64,000 bases of DNA from Progne subis subis. Lineage: Eukaryota > Chordata > Aves > Passeriformes > Hirundinidae. Below, one piece after another: positions 54,431 to 64,000 of the stretch (its first letter is position 1; every line of letters starts with the position of its first letter). The notes beneath the pieces are model-generated. The model was not told where the DNA came from, made no database searches, and was given only the letters and a program-made list of their open reading frames with translations. The position numbers and the translations under genes were made by a program. Where the stretch lies: assembly GCA_022316685.1 (NCBI GenBank), contig JAKJHU010001325.1, positions 16,980-80,979 of the forward strand, read 5' to 3'.

Positions 54431-54791
54431 CCCAGTTTGTGCCAAAATCGTGAAAAGACGTAAGAAAGAAACTCGAGAAGTTAGAGGATTGGCAGCAGAG
54501 GGGGTTAAAGGAATTGTTAAAGGAAGCACAGAAGGTTTATGTACGGTGAGATGAAGAAAAGGCAAAGGCAGAAGATAAGGTTTTTTGTGGTAACAGTGAG
54601 GGAAACTCATTAGGGGAGGTGAATCCCCAGGAAACTTTAAGAAAACCCCTATCAAAACAACAAATGGGAGCTTAAAGAAACCTAAAAATCCCACTTCATT
54701 AACCTGCTTTTAGTGTGGGAAGAAAGGCCGCTTCAAAAGAGACTGCAAAAAGCAGGGGATGGATGAAAAATTGTTTGAAGAACAACAATAG
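54431..54791 (+). pseudogene. gag: ERV B gag 3' part, copy 2
   Basis: The degraded zinc knuckle lies at 54705-54746 with the same internal TAG and His-to-Arg change. Gag stop UAG at 54789-54791, followed by Gly-Gly-Gln codons. Confidence 0.7.
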
Positions 54792-55161
54792 GGGGGTCAA
54801 GGACTCTATATCTTGGGGACAATAAGAACCCTTTGAACCTTGGTTCAAAAGAACTCTTGATAAAATTAAAAGTAGGTCACCAAGGAAAAAAAAAAAAGTT
54901 ATATTTTTAGTCAACATGGGGCAGAAAGGTCAGCAGTTTAAAAATTATTAAGGAAATGTAAGCCAAGACAAGAAATGGCTCAAATAACTGGAGTAAAGGG
55001 GGAGGCCTTTAAGGTCCCCATTATTAAAGATGCATTAATTAATTATTTTTTAAAAAATAGTAATTTATTATTAGGTTCCAAAGCTAAATGTAATCTGTTA
55101 GATAGAGATTTAATGTTGGCGTTGGGAATTGGTATAAAACCCCAAGATGATTAGTTACAAG
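54792..55161 (+). pseudogene. pro: ERV B protease, copy 2
   Basis: Same Asn-Met substitution at the active site; one G fewer right after it (CATGGGGCAG) adds a frameshift. Confidence 0.65.
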
Positions 55162-55713
55162 TGTGAAAAATGCATATTATATGGCTCTACGCAAGATATT
55201 TATTATATGTATTATGTTGTATTGATTGTTAGTGTTGTATTAATAGTTTGATAGTATGGTGAATGTAGTTTTGTAGTTAAAATGTGGTTTTTGTATGCCA
55301 GCCACAGGAAAACGTAAATCTTTCAGGGAAAGGGAATTTACTGCTTTCTTATCAGTAGAGACCAAACTCTTCTTGCAGCTTTTTAGACTGGTAGACGCCA
55401 TAGAGATTAAGGAAGAGAAGTGATACTGAACAGAAACAACACCTTGTTTAAATGGAATGTATGCATCATGTATGAAATGTATGAATATTCAACAGGCTAT
55501 TGCTTTTAAGAGATAATCCTTTGTTAAGGGGGGTCCTTCTCCGAAGCTTTTCGCTCGGGGAGGCACCCAGACGTCTGTAACTTTGTTTTTATTGTCTCGT
55601 ATTGTCCTATCTCTAAAATTGTTCAATTTTTTTACTCTAATTCAATTTTTATAACCATCTTATTTACTATTAAACTTTTAAAATTTTAAAACAAGTGATT
55701 GGCGTTTATCACA
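55162..55713 (+). repeat. Provirus A 5' LTR, copy 2
   Basis: 552 bp, no difference seen from 19149-19700. It is followed by ATTA rather than CAATTA before the primer site. Confidence 0.95.
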
Positions 55714-55717
55714 ATTA

Positions 55718-55735
55718 TGGTAGCAGAGGATGGTT
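55718..55735 (+). promoter_or_regulatory. Provirus A tRNA-iMet-type primer site, copy 2
   Basis: TGGTAGCAGAGGATGGTT, four bases after the LTR. Confidence 0.85.
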
Positions 55736-56165
55736 ATAACACCTCACTGCTGGTGCCTTAGGGGAATTAGAGTGAGGAAGGTGCACCCTGCCCAGTTTGG
55801 CAGCCTCTCTTTGTATTCCCCTGCTGTGACCGGCAGATGCAGGTTACGATCAATGGACAAGAGGAGGCAATAAAACAAAGAAAAGGGAAAAGATTCCCTA
55901 AAACCGCGGTAATTTGCCCCTAAGACTAAAGTGTACACGAAGACCAAGACCCAAGGACAAAAGGATAGGTAAGTATTTGTTCGGAGGGGCGGTTAAAGGG
56001 GGGATGAATGTGTGTGAATGAGAGGCGGCTGGTTATCCCAGACCTGCCAAGTGAACGCGGAGTCTCCCATGCTGCGTTTCCGTCTTTTCGCGAGAAAAAC
56101 GGCCAGTAAAGAGACGAAGCGAGTGATAAGAAGAGTGAGAGAACCCCCCAGGAAACTGGGACTGA

Positions 56166-56201
<36 letters not shown>

Positions 56202-57908
56202 AAATCTGCTGGATGGAGGGGATATCCAAGAGCACCGGGAATGGCCAGTAACACCTAAAACTTGTAATGTGTGACTTGAGAGTGAAAGGTACCTTGTTGT
56301 TGTTTTGTTGTGTGAGAGTGAGTCACATAGACCCCCTGGGCGTGCAGGGGAAAACAAAGTGTGAGTGGCATGCATTAGGGGCAAGTCCCCCCCCTTAAGG
56401 GCTAGAGTAGCCTAAGAGGGTTTCCCTGGAGGGGCGGGAAAACCGTACCAGGGTACGGGGTGTCCCCAGACACCGCGGGTGCTGAGAGCTCATGAGAGTC
56501 CCTGCTTCCCAGGACTGAGCCAGACGCACCGGAGAGGATGTGCTGCCGCGGTCTCAGGAAAGAGGCCGTAAACCCATAGCCCGAGGACACCGGGGTGGGG
56601 AGTCAGCGTGGAGGCGAGGCGGGAATCCTGCACACACACACTCATCCCTCTTGCCGAGGCTGCTTCTCTGGGGAGAAGTAGTCAAGCCAGACCGGTGGAA
56701 GGCAAAGGGGTCGGGCCCTGCTGGGGTTGATCCTTGGAAACAAGGAAGGGATACCCCCCAGGTAACCCACTACGGAGTCTTAACCTCTTACCTCTGTTTC
56801 AAAAAGTGAAGAGGGGGACGGTACTAGTGACAGGGCGGCCTAGTCCGGGGTTCGGATTGAAGGTGTCCGGCCCGGCGGGGGCTCAGGCGTGGGAAGGCCT
56901 GAGGCCCGGAAGGGGATACTAGTACTAGGGACCCTGTCGTGCGCCGCAAAGCGTGTCCAGAGTCCTCAGGAGTGAGGCAAGGCGCGGGGGTACAGAGGGG
57001 GTGAGGTCATTAGGACTCACCTCAAAAGGGGTCAGAAGAGAGTCTGAGCCCCTGGTGTAGTATTTTGTTGTGTGAGAGTGGGTCACACACAAAATATGCC
57101 TCAGTTTCCCCGGGCGGGTGGGGAGCTGTGGATAAGCGTGTGTGTGACCTGCAAACAGGCCATTGTTTCCCCGGGCAGGTGGGGAGCTGTGGAAAAGCGT
57201 GTGTGTGACCTGCAAAACAGGCCATTGTTCTCCCCGGGCGGGTGGGGAGCTGTGGATAAGTGTATGTGTGACCTGCAAACAGGCCATTGTTTCCCCGGGC
57301 GGGTGGGGAGCTGTGGAAAAGCGTGTGTGTGACCTGCAAACAGGCCATTGTTTCCCGGGCGGGTGGGGAGCTGTGGAAAAGCGTGTGTGTGACCTGCAAT
57401 CCAGCCCTTTTCCTCCGGGCGTGTGGAGGGGGGGCAGTAAAGTGTAAGTGACACGCAAATTAGCCTCATGGGTGGATCGGCACCAGAGGCGATCAGATTC
57501 TGAGCCCTCCTCAGAGACCCAGCTATTACTGGAACCCAGAGACCAAACCCAAGGTGAGGGGGGGCCACACAAAGCCACGATTCTCTGGCGACAGGCTTTA
57601 TGTCCTAAGAGTGTGAAAGAGTGTGTAAAAGTGAAGGAGGAATGAAGTAAGAGTAGATGGAAGAAAGCACATGTAATGTTGGTTGTTAGATCTTGTTAGA
57701 GGGAGGTGTATTTATTTGTGTGGGATAGAAAGGATTTTGTGTGTGAATAGATAGAAGTAAGTGGTCTTTAAGTTGTAAGAGAAAGTGAAAAACAGAGATG
57801 GGGGACGAATAGATAAAATCTTGAGAAAAAAAAAAAAAAAGGGACAGAAAAACAGTAAGCTGGATACAAGGAAAAAAAAAAAAAAAAAAGAAGAAAAGAA
57901 AAAAGAAG
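55736..57908 (+). other. Provirus A leader, copy 2
   Basis: Splice donor ATAG|GTAAGT with GT at 55969-55970, A-run of 29 (56171-56199), and five 62-bp units further on. An ATG followed by a Gly codon near 57796 (GATGGGGG) is GTG in copy 1; it runs into a stop two codons later. Confidence 0.6.
57106..57413 (+). repeat. 62-bp tandem repeat in leader, copy 2, 5 units
   Basis: One unit more than copy 1, with small length differences in individual units (CAAAACAGG, TTCTCCCC). Confidence 0.9.
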
Positions 57909-59453
57909 AGTGTAAAAAATTACCAACAGAAATACCTCAAGATAGCCCTCTCGGCATTATGTTAGCTAACTAGGATAAAAACCCTTGTACAAAAAAAAAG
58001 GAAAAGGTAAAAATGATACAATTTTGCATGATAGAATGGGCAGAGAAGGAAATAAGATCTGACAACATTTATTGGCCCAAATACGGCTCTTTTGAGAACT
58101 GGATTTGTCAGGCTTTAAATATATTTGTAAATTCAAAAGAACCGTTTAATCCTGAAGAAAGAAAATATGCCACATGTTGGACAGGAGATTTTAGGAGAAT
58201 AAAATCTTTAATGTATCAGAAACACCCGAGACGAAACAAGAAAAGAAAAAGGGGAAAGAAAAGGGAAGGGAACAAGAAGAAAAGAAGGAAAAAGAGTGGG
58301 ATCCTTTGCAGGCTTTGCCCCCTCCGTTCCCGCTCGCGCCGTTCGCGGCCGAGGCCCCGGTCCTGGGTCCTGCTACAGCCCCGCCGTCAGCGCGGACTGG
58401 CAGCCCCCGGCAGCCCCGCCTGCCCCGGTTCCCGTCCCCAGCGCGGACTGACAGCCCCCGGCAGCCCCGCCTGCCCCGGTTCCCATCCCGAGCGTGGGCT
58501 GGCAGCCCCCGGCAGCCCCGCCTGCCCCGGTTCCCGTCCCGCGTGGGCTGGCAGCCCCCGGCAGCCCCGCCTGCCCCGGTTCCCGTCCCCAGCGCGGGCT
58601 GGCAGCCCCGCAGCCCCGCCTGCCCCGGTTCCCGTCCCCAGCGTGGGCTGCAGCCCCCGGCAGCCCCGCCTGCCCCGGTTCCCGTCCCGAGTGCTAGTTT
58701 GCAGCCCCCGGCAGCCCCGCCTGCCCCGGTTCCCATCCCGAGCTCTGGCTTTCAGCCAGCAGCAGCGACGCCGGTCCCTCCATACAGCCGAGCCCCCCCC
58801 GCCGGTGAATTCGTCTGCCCCGCCGCCTGGTCTGCGGCCGCCCTGAGGGCCGTGCCGGGGGTCCCGTCGGTCCCAGCCGTCCTATCTCCGATCGCTTCCC
58901 CCACTGCCCGATCCCCGGCTGCCCTGCCCGAGCCGGCTGCGCTGGGCGCTGCTGCTGCTGCTTTGTCTCTGCCGGGAGCCGCTGACTCAGCCGCCATTAG
59001 CCACGTGCAGACTGCCCACGCTCCCCTCTGCTATCCCCAGAACTGCCCCCTCCTCTGCCGGTCCCGGCAGCAAACCCCGCCTACGCTCCGCCCTTGGAGG
59101 ACCGAGCCTCGGCGCTGTGCCCTCCCCTCACCGCCCTTCCTGCCCCGAGCTCCGTTCCCTCGGTAACCGCAGCGACTGCTCAGAGAACGACTTCCCCCTA
59201 GAAATGCCTTACCGAATCACTAAAAGTTCACTTAAAAAATATACAAGCACTACTTCTAGAGATAAAATTAATAGAGAAAGGGAAAAGGAGAAAAAAAAAA
59301 AAAAAAAATAGAATCCCAATACAAGCCAAGTTTCAGCAGCATTCCAGAAATGTCTGCTTTTACTGTGGGGGCGAGGGACATTATAGGAAAAATTGTCCTA
59401 AGCAGGTAATAAATCTGAAAATCTTCAAAGAGATGAGCACAGAGGAGGAATAA
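57909..59453 (+). pseudogene. gag: Provirus A gag, copy 2
   Basis: Same domain order as copy 1: matrix, Pro/Ala repeats (58386-58794), basic segment, CCHC knuckle at 59355-59396, TAA at 59451-59453. Capsid is missing here too. One-base losses within the repeats and near 58200 split the frame. The TGA in the second repeat unit is shared. Confidence 0.72.
58386..58794 (+). repeat. 51-bp coding repeat in provirus A gag, copy 2
   Basis: About seven units as in copy 1, with several units shortened by one to a few bases. Confidence 0.85.
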
Positions 59454-59860
59454 GGAGGTCAAAGGCTCTATTTTTTAGGGGACAATACCATCTAGAGCCT
59501 GTGATAATTCTAAAAGTGGGTCCCCAAGAAGAAAAATTGGAATTTGTAATAGATACATGGGCAGAAAGAACCTGCCTGCTAAATGTACCAAAAGGTTGTA
59601 GTGTGAGTAAAGATACTGCAAAGGTAACAAAGGCAAAAGAGAAACTTTTACAGTTCCAGTCATTAAAGATGTAGTAATTGAAGGAAACTAAAATTTGGTG
59701 GGAGATGTTTTATTAGTCCCAAAGCAGGTAGCAACTTACTAGGAAGAGACTTACAAGTGAAATTAGGAATAGGGGTTATACCAGAAGATGGGAAAATGAC
59801 AGCTAAAGTTTTAAAATTAGGCCAAGAGGATGAAAAAAAAAAAAAATTAACAAAAGTTTA
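59454..59860 (+). pseudogene. pro: Provirus A protease, copy 2
   Basis: D-T-W at 59552-59560, as in copy 1. Extra one-base losses (near 59637, 59690 and 59722) break the frame at places intact in copy 1. Confidence 0.72.
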
Positions 59861-61820
59861 AGCTGAAGGAAATAGGGGAGGATTAAATATCGACCCTATA
59901 AGTGTTACAATAGAGAGAGAAGATTGTCCCATACGTGTACGTCAATACCCCATATCTTTAGAAGGACGGAAGGTTTGAAGCCAGTAATAGAAGGACTAAT
60001 AAAGGATGGGACACTAGAACCTTGCATGTCTCCCCATAATACCCCTATTCTCCCAGTAAAGAAGCCTGATGGGAGTTACAGACTAGTACAAGATTTAAGG
60101 GAGGTTAACAAAAGAACTCGGTCTCGTCACCCAGTAGTACCCAATCCCTATACACTTCTAAGTAAAGTTCCACCCCAGCATCAGTGGTTTAGTGTAGTGG
60201 ATCTTAAAGATGCTTTTTGGGCCTGTCCACTGGCCAAGGAGAGCCGAGATATTTTTGCCTTTGAATGGAGATCCAAAAACTGGAAGAAAGCAGCAATTAA
60301 GATGGACAAATTACCCCAGGGGTTCACGGAGTCTCCAAACTTATTTGGGCAAGCCTTAAAAAAAAAAAAAAATACTGCAAGCCTTCTCCACTCCTCCTAG
60401 AATACAAATTATCCAATATGTGGATGATCTACTATCTGGGGAAGATGAGGTTGAAGTTAGAGAGGCTACAATAAAACTTTTAAATTTTCTTGGGAAAAAA
60501 GGATTAAGGGTATCAAAAGGGAAGCTGCAATTCGATAGAACAAGAGGTGAAATATCTTGGACACTTGATAAGTAAGGGTAGTCGGAGGCTCAGTCAGAGA
60601 TAATTGCAGAATTTTATCCCTTCCACCTCCCTCTTCAAAGAGGGAAATCAGAAAGCTACTCGGATTACTAGGATATTGTAGATTATGGATTGAGGGGTAT
60701 ACACAAGCAGTAAAATTCTTGTATGAGAAATTGACAGAGGGAGATAATATAAAATGGACCAAGGAAGATGATGATAACTTAGAAAAATTGAAGTTAAATC
60801 TAGCCTCAATACCAGCTTTAAGCTTACCTTCATTAGAAAAACCCTTTCATCTGTATGTGAATGTAGAAAAGGGGTAGCTCATGGAGTTGTGGTCCAGGAG
60901 TGGGGAGGAGTAAAGAGACCAGTAGTTTATTTATCAAGATGTTGGACCCAGTGAGCCACGGCTGGCCAGTATGTATTCAAGCTATAGCCGCTACTGCAAT
61001 CCTGGTAGAAGAAAGTCGTAAACTTACTTTTGGAGGTAAACTAATTGTGTGCACACCTCATGCGTTCGAAATGTGCTAATCAGAAAGCTGAGAAATAGTT
61101 GACAGACTCTAGAATGTTAAAATATGAAGCAATCTTGATAGATAGTGATGATCTGACATTAGAGGTAAACAGGAGTTTAAATCCAGCTCAATTCCTATAT
61201 GGAGAACCAGCAGATAACCTAATGCATAACTGTTTAGAAATTATCCAATATCAAACAAAAGTTCGGGGGGATCTTGAAGAACAAGCCCTTTCAGAAGGGA
61301 AATTATCTATGTGGATGGTTCCTCCAGATGTCTACAAGGAAAAAGAATGTCAGGTTATGCAGTAGTTGATGGAAGAAACATGCAATATTGAAAAAGGAAA
61401 ATTACCTTCAAACTGGTCAGCTCAAACTTGTGAATTATATGCTTTAAAAAGGCACTAGAATATTTAGCACACAAGAAAGGAACTATATACACTGATTCAA
61501 GGTATGCTTTTAGAGTAGTACATACTTTTGGAAAAATTTGGGAAGAAAGAGGACTGCTTAACTCAAGAGGAAAAGGATTAATACATGAAGGACTCGTTTT
61601 AGAGATTTTAGAAGCATTAAAACTACCTGAAGAAATAGCTATAGTACACATTAAGGGACACCAAAAAGGAGTGACCCCAGAAATAAGAGGAAATAATTTA
61701 GCAGATCAGGAAGCTAAGGATGCAGCAGAAAATGGAGCTGAAAGAGTCATGTTAATATTAACTCCAAATGAAAAAATTGGAAATCCCAAAGTTTAGTGAA
61801 GCAGAAAAAAAGAATTAAAC
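59861..61820 (+). pseudogene. pol: Provirus A reverse transcriptase and RNase H, copy 2
   Basis: The same domains as copy 1, with Y-V-D-D at 60417-60428. The 158-codon RT frame (59924-60400) extends further than in copy 1 because an A-run is not expanded. Elsewhere copy 2 has its own losses, for example near 60593, 60875, 60933, 61064 and 61077. Lesions are thus largely private to each copy. Confidence 0.78.
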
Positions 61821-62980
61821 AAGATAGGAGGAGAACAGTCTGAATCAGGGAAATGGAAACTTCCTGATGGAAACAATTACTTAATAAAATACTAGCTAAA
61901 AAATATTAGAAGATATGTATCAGAAAACCCCTGGGGTACTCAGGCTTTGTGTGATCATTTTTTAAGGAACTATGGATGCATTGGGATTTTTGGAGTAGCA
62001 AATCAAGTAATTGAAAAATGTATAACTTGCCAAAAGATAAACAAAAAGGTAATGAGAAAAACAACATTAGGAGGTCGTGAGTTAGCTCTTAGACCATTTC
62101 AAAGTATTCAAGTAGATTTTACTGAACTTCCTCAAGTACAGAGATGGAAATATTTATTAGTAATAACAGACCATTTAACCCACTGGGTAGAAGCAGTTCC
62201 CACTACCAAGGCCTCAGCCAACATGGTAAGTAAGACCCTTTTAGAGCAGATTATTCCCAGATATGGAATGTTGATAGAATAGACTCAGACAGAGGAACGC
62301 ATTTTACGTCAAAAGTGTTACAACAGCTAATTCAATCTTTAGGGATAAAATGGGAGCTGCATACCCCATGGCATCCACAGAGTTCTGGTCGTGTTGAAAG
62401 GATGAACCAAACTTTAAAGAAACTTTGACCAAATTAATAGTTGAAACCCAAATGTTATGAGTACAATGCCTACCTTTGGCCTTATTGAGGATCCGAACAC
62501 AACCCAGATCAGACCTGGGAGTGTCACCCTATGAAATGATGTTTGGGTTACCCTTTTTAACCACCCAACATGAAATGCTACCTATGAGGTAGGGGAAATA
62601 AGCGTTAAAAGGTACGTTAACACCATTGCAAAAACTCTTGAAAACTTACGGTTAAAAGGAATAATCCCTCAAACCACACTTTAGACTTTAAAATCCATAA
62701 TGTTCATCCAGGGAATGGGTGCTAGTAAAACCTAGAAAGAACAATCTTTAACTCCTCAATGGGAAGGTCCTTTTCAGGTATTGCTGACGACCGAGGCTGC
62801 ATCCGGACCAAGGAACGAGGGTGGATCCACGCCAGCAGAATCAAAGGACCTGTGGATGAACCTAAGGAGTGACAATTGCATCTGAACCGGGTGATACAAA
62901 ACTGACTCTTAAACGGGGACTGGGTGGTAATGAACTGGGAAGACCCAAATGGTCCCAGAAACATACCCAGGATCACACCT
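61821..62980 (+). pseudogene. pol: Provirus A integrase, copy 2
   Basis: The 111-codon frame 61947-62282 covers the zinc domain second half and the first catalytic Asp without the extra A present in copy 1. One-base losses follow near 62270, 62420, 62572, 62681 and later. Confidence 0.78.
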
Positions 62981-63179
62981 AATTGGGAGATAAGGCCAAC
63001 CTTATATCAGTGGTTTCAAGTACTGCCTGGACAAGCTTTGAGACGTCTCAGATACCCTCCCTGGGAGGAATACTTCCACTCCAACAGGAGGATCAGGACT
63101 GTTTCGGACAGAGAACTCTTGTATTCACGCCTTAGCCTGTGATTTATACAAGGAGGAAGAGAAGCTGCAACTTCCACCA

Positions 63180-63488
63180 GTGCCAGACCAAATACCCTGT
63201 TTGATCCACCCAAATACCAGACATGCTAGCTGGGTTAAATGTAAATGTTTAAATTGTGGGAAGAATTGGTATTGTAGTTCACACAAGCGATGCTCTCGTT
63301 GCAGGAATTGTCAAGGGCCAAATCGATCTCCTATCCAAGTAGAATTTAAAGAAACTGAAATAATAACTTTGTTTTGTGGATGGGAATTATTAGTGCCTGT
63401 TGAATGGGAAATACTGGAAGAACAGTGGGAAACGACAGTTAAGGAGTGTCAAAAACGATTTGTCTGGAAATTAGCTAAGAGGAAGTGA
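63180..63488 (+). CDS. Cys-rich open frame in env position, copy 2
   Basis: Same 102-codon open segment as 27203-27511 (GTG start; the frame is open further upstream), with one Met-to-Thr change. It stays open while neighbouring pol and env traces are riddled with one-base losses. The upstream ATG part (26876 equivalent) is frameshifted here by a lost G near 62872. Confidence 0.45.
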   Translation: MPDQIPCLIHPNTRHASWVKCKCLNCGKNWYCSSHKRCSRCRNCQGPNRSPIQVEFKETEIITLFCGWELLVPVEWEILEEQWETTVKECQKRFVWKLAKRK

Positions 63489-64000
63489 CAAGGAAATAGA
63501 GGCAAGACCAGATTGGCCTCTGTATTCGCCACCAAGAAGATCAAATACACCTGCTGTGGGTTGCAACCCCATAGGCATGGGAGGTGGGAGTATAAGCCAT
63601 ACTGGACCTCTGTTACTCCTTTTTCTGTCACTCAGTTTTTGTCTTCTCCCTTTTGGGATATCGACAAGGCCATGTTACAGATGTTATCAAAAGCTGTACA
63701 TGGAAAGACACTGAAGTTCTTTTTTTTATCTCTCACACTCATGTCAACAGTCACTGTTATAACCCATCCAAATTAGGCAATTGCATACATAAAGGGAAGA
63801 AGTACTGATTGCAGAGAACTTAAGAGCTAGTGGGATAATGTGCTGGGAGTAGAATAGTAGAAAAGTTAGGCTTCTTCCTTTTATGCGCTACAGCTAGTCT
63901 AATATTTCTTCCTTGTTTAATTCCCTGTTTCATTCGGCTCATCACCAGTGTGGTACAGCATGCAATTAGTGAACATGGACCAGAATTTGCGTACAACAAC
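63489..64000 (+). pseudogene. env: Provirus A env remnant, copy 2 (cut by window)
   Basis: Same SU-like scrap and start of the membrane anchor. Losses near 63808, 63862 and 63957 break the anchor frame that is open in copy 1. Confidence 0.5.

Larger units (their letters stand above)
35962..64000 (+). repeat. 36-kb tandem duplication, copy 2 (truncated by window end)
   Basis: This is the second copy of the unit that starts at base 1; it reaches the equivalent of about base 28,020. Substitutions are sparse and patchy: over ten differences in the first kilobase, then essentially none by eye over the next 2.9 kb. From about 58 kb onward there are dozens of one-base length differences, nearly all shorter in copy 2. 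All nested insertions are shared, so the duplication is younger than provirus A. Confidence 0.95.
45152..64000 (+). mobile_element. ERV B with nested insertions, copy 2 (continues past the window)
   Basis: Equivalent of 9142 onward: the same split LTR, primer site, gag, LTR G and protease, then provirus A. The pol remnants right of provirus A lie outside the window. Confidence 0.8.
55162..64000 (+). mobile_element. Provirus A, copy 2 (3' LTR beyond the window)
   Basis: The 5' flank CAAG (55158-55161) and LTR match copy 1 exactly, so both are descendants of one integration. The 3' end would fall about 700 bp beyond the window. Confidence 0.93.

Noticed and set aside
1..64000. tRNA, rRNA or other structured RNA genes
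   Set aside because: Only tRNA-complementary primer sites were seen; no cloverleaf or rRNA-like sequence was recognised.

Overview
The window looks like vertebrate, almost certainly avian (probably songbird) nuclear DNA. It has no bacterial operons, it carries CR1-type LINE fragments with the usual CR1 3' tail, and nearly everything else is endogenous retrovirus (ERV) sequence nested inside other ERV sequence. I recognise no intact host protein-coding gene. This density of young and old ERVs is typical of a repeat-rich or non-recombining avian region (for example W-linked), but the chromosome assignment is inference.

The dominant structure is a ~36 kb tandem duplication. Bases 1-35961 recur from 35962 to the window end, in the same order and strand, at an offset of 35.96-36.07 kb. 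The second copy is cut off by the window end at the equivalent of about base 28,000.

One unit reads left to right as follows. (a) A retroelement fragment and LTR-like piece F (1-749). (b) Old ERV E (767-4248), with two LTRs around protease, RT and RNase H debris, interrupted by solo LTR H (2583-3245, TSD GCTTG). (c) A 39-bp minisatellite and an AGATAT microsatellite. (d) A CR1 fragment, a minus-strand exon-like cysteine-rich segment, and a GC-rich block. (e) A large old gammaretrovirus-like ERV B (about 9142-32515) with a tRNA-Trp-type primer site. B has been hit by ERV C (9239-15518, TSD TAAGG) in its 5' LTR, LTR G (about 17119-18416) in gag, young provirus A (19149-28739, TSD CAAG) between protease and RT, and LTR D (29294-30829) in pol. 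(f) An older-repeat tail (32516-35961) with an antisense LTR-like piece, CR1 pieces and an antisense relative of G.

Provirus A is the most interesting element. Its two 552-bp LTRs appear identical, and its primer site matches initiator-Met tRNA over 18 bases. Its gag has matrix and nucleocapsid parts, but a GC-rich Pro/Ala repeat stands where capsid should be. The protease motif reads D-T-W instead of D-T-G. The env position holds a cysteine-rich open frame plus a short env transmembrane remnant. Pol is complete in domain order but carries frameshifts that mostly differ between the two copies. From about 58 kb to the window end, copy 2 shows a burst of one-base deletions, which looks more like consensus error than biology.

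All ERV genes here are broken. They are described by position and short motifs only.
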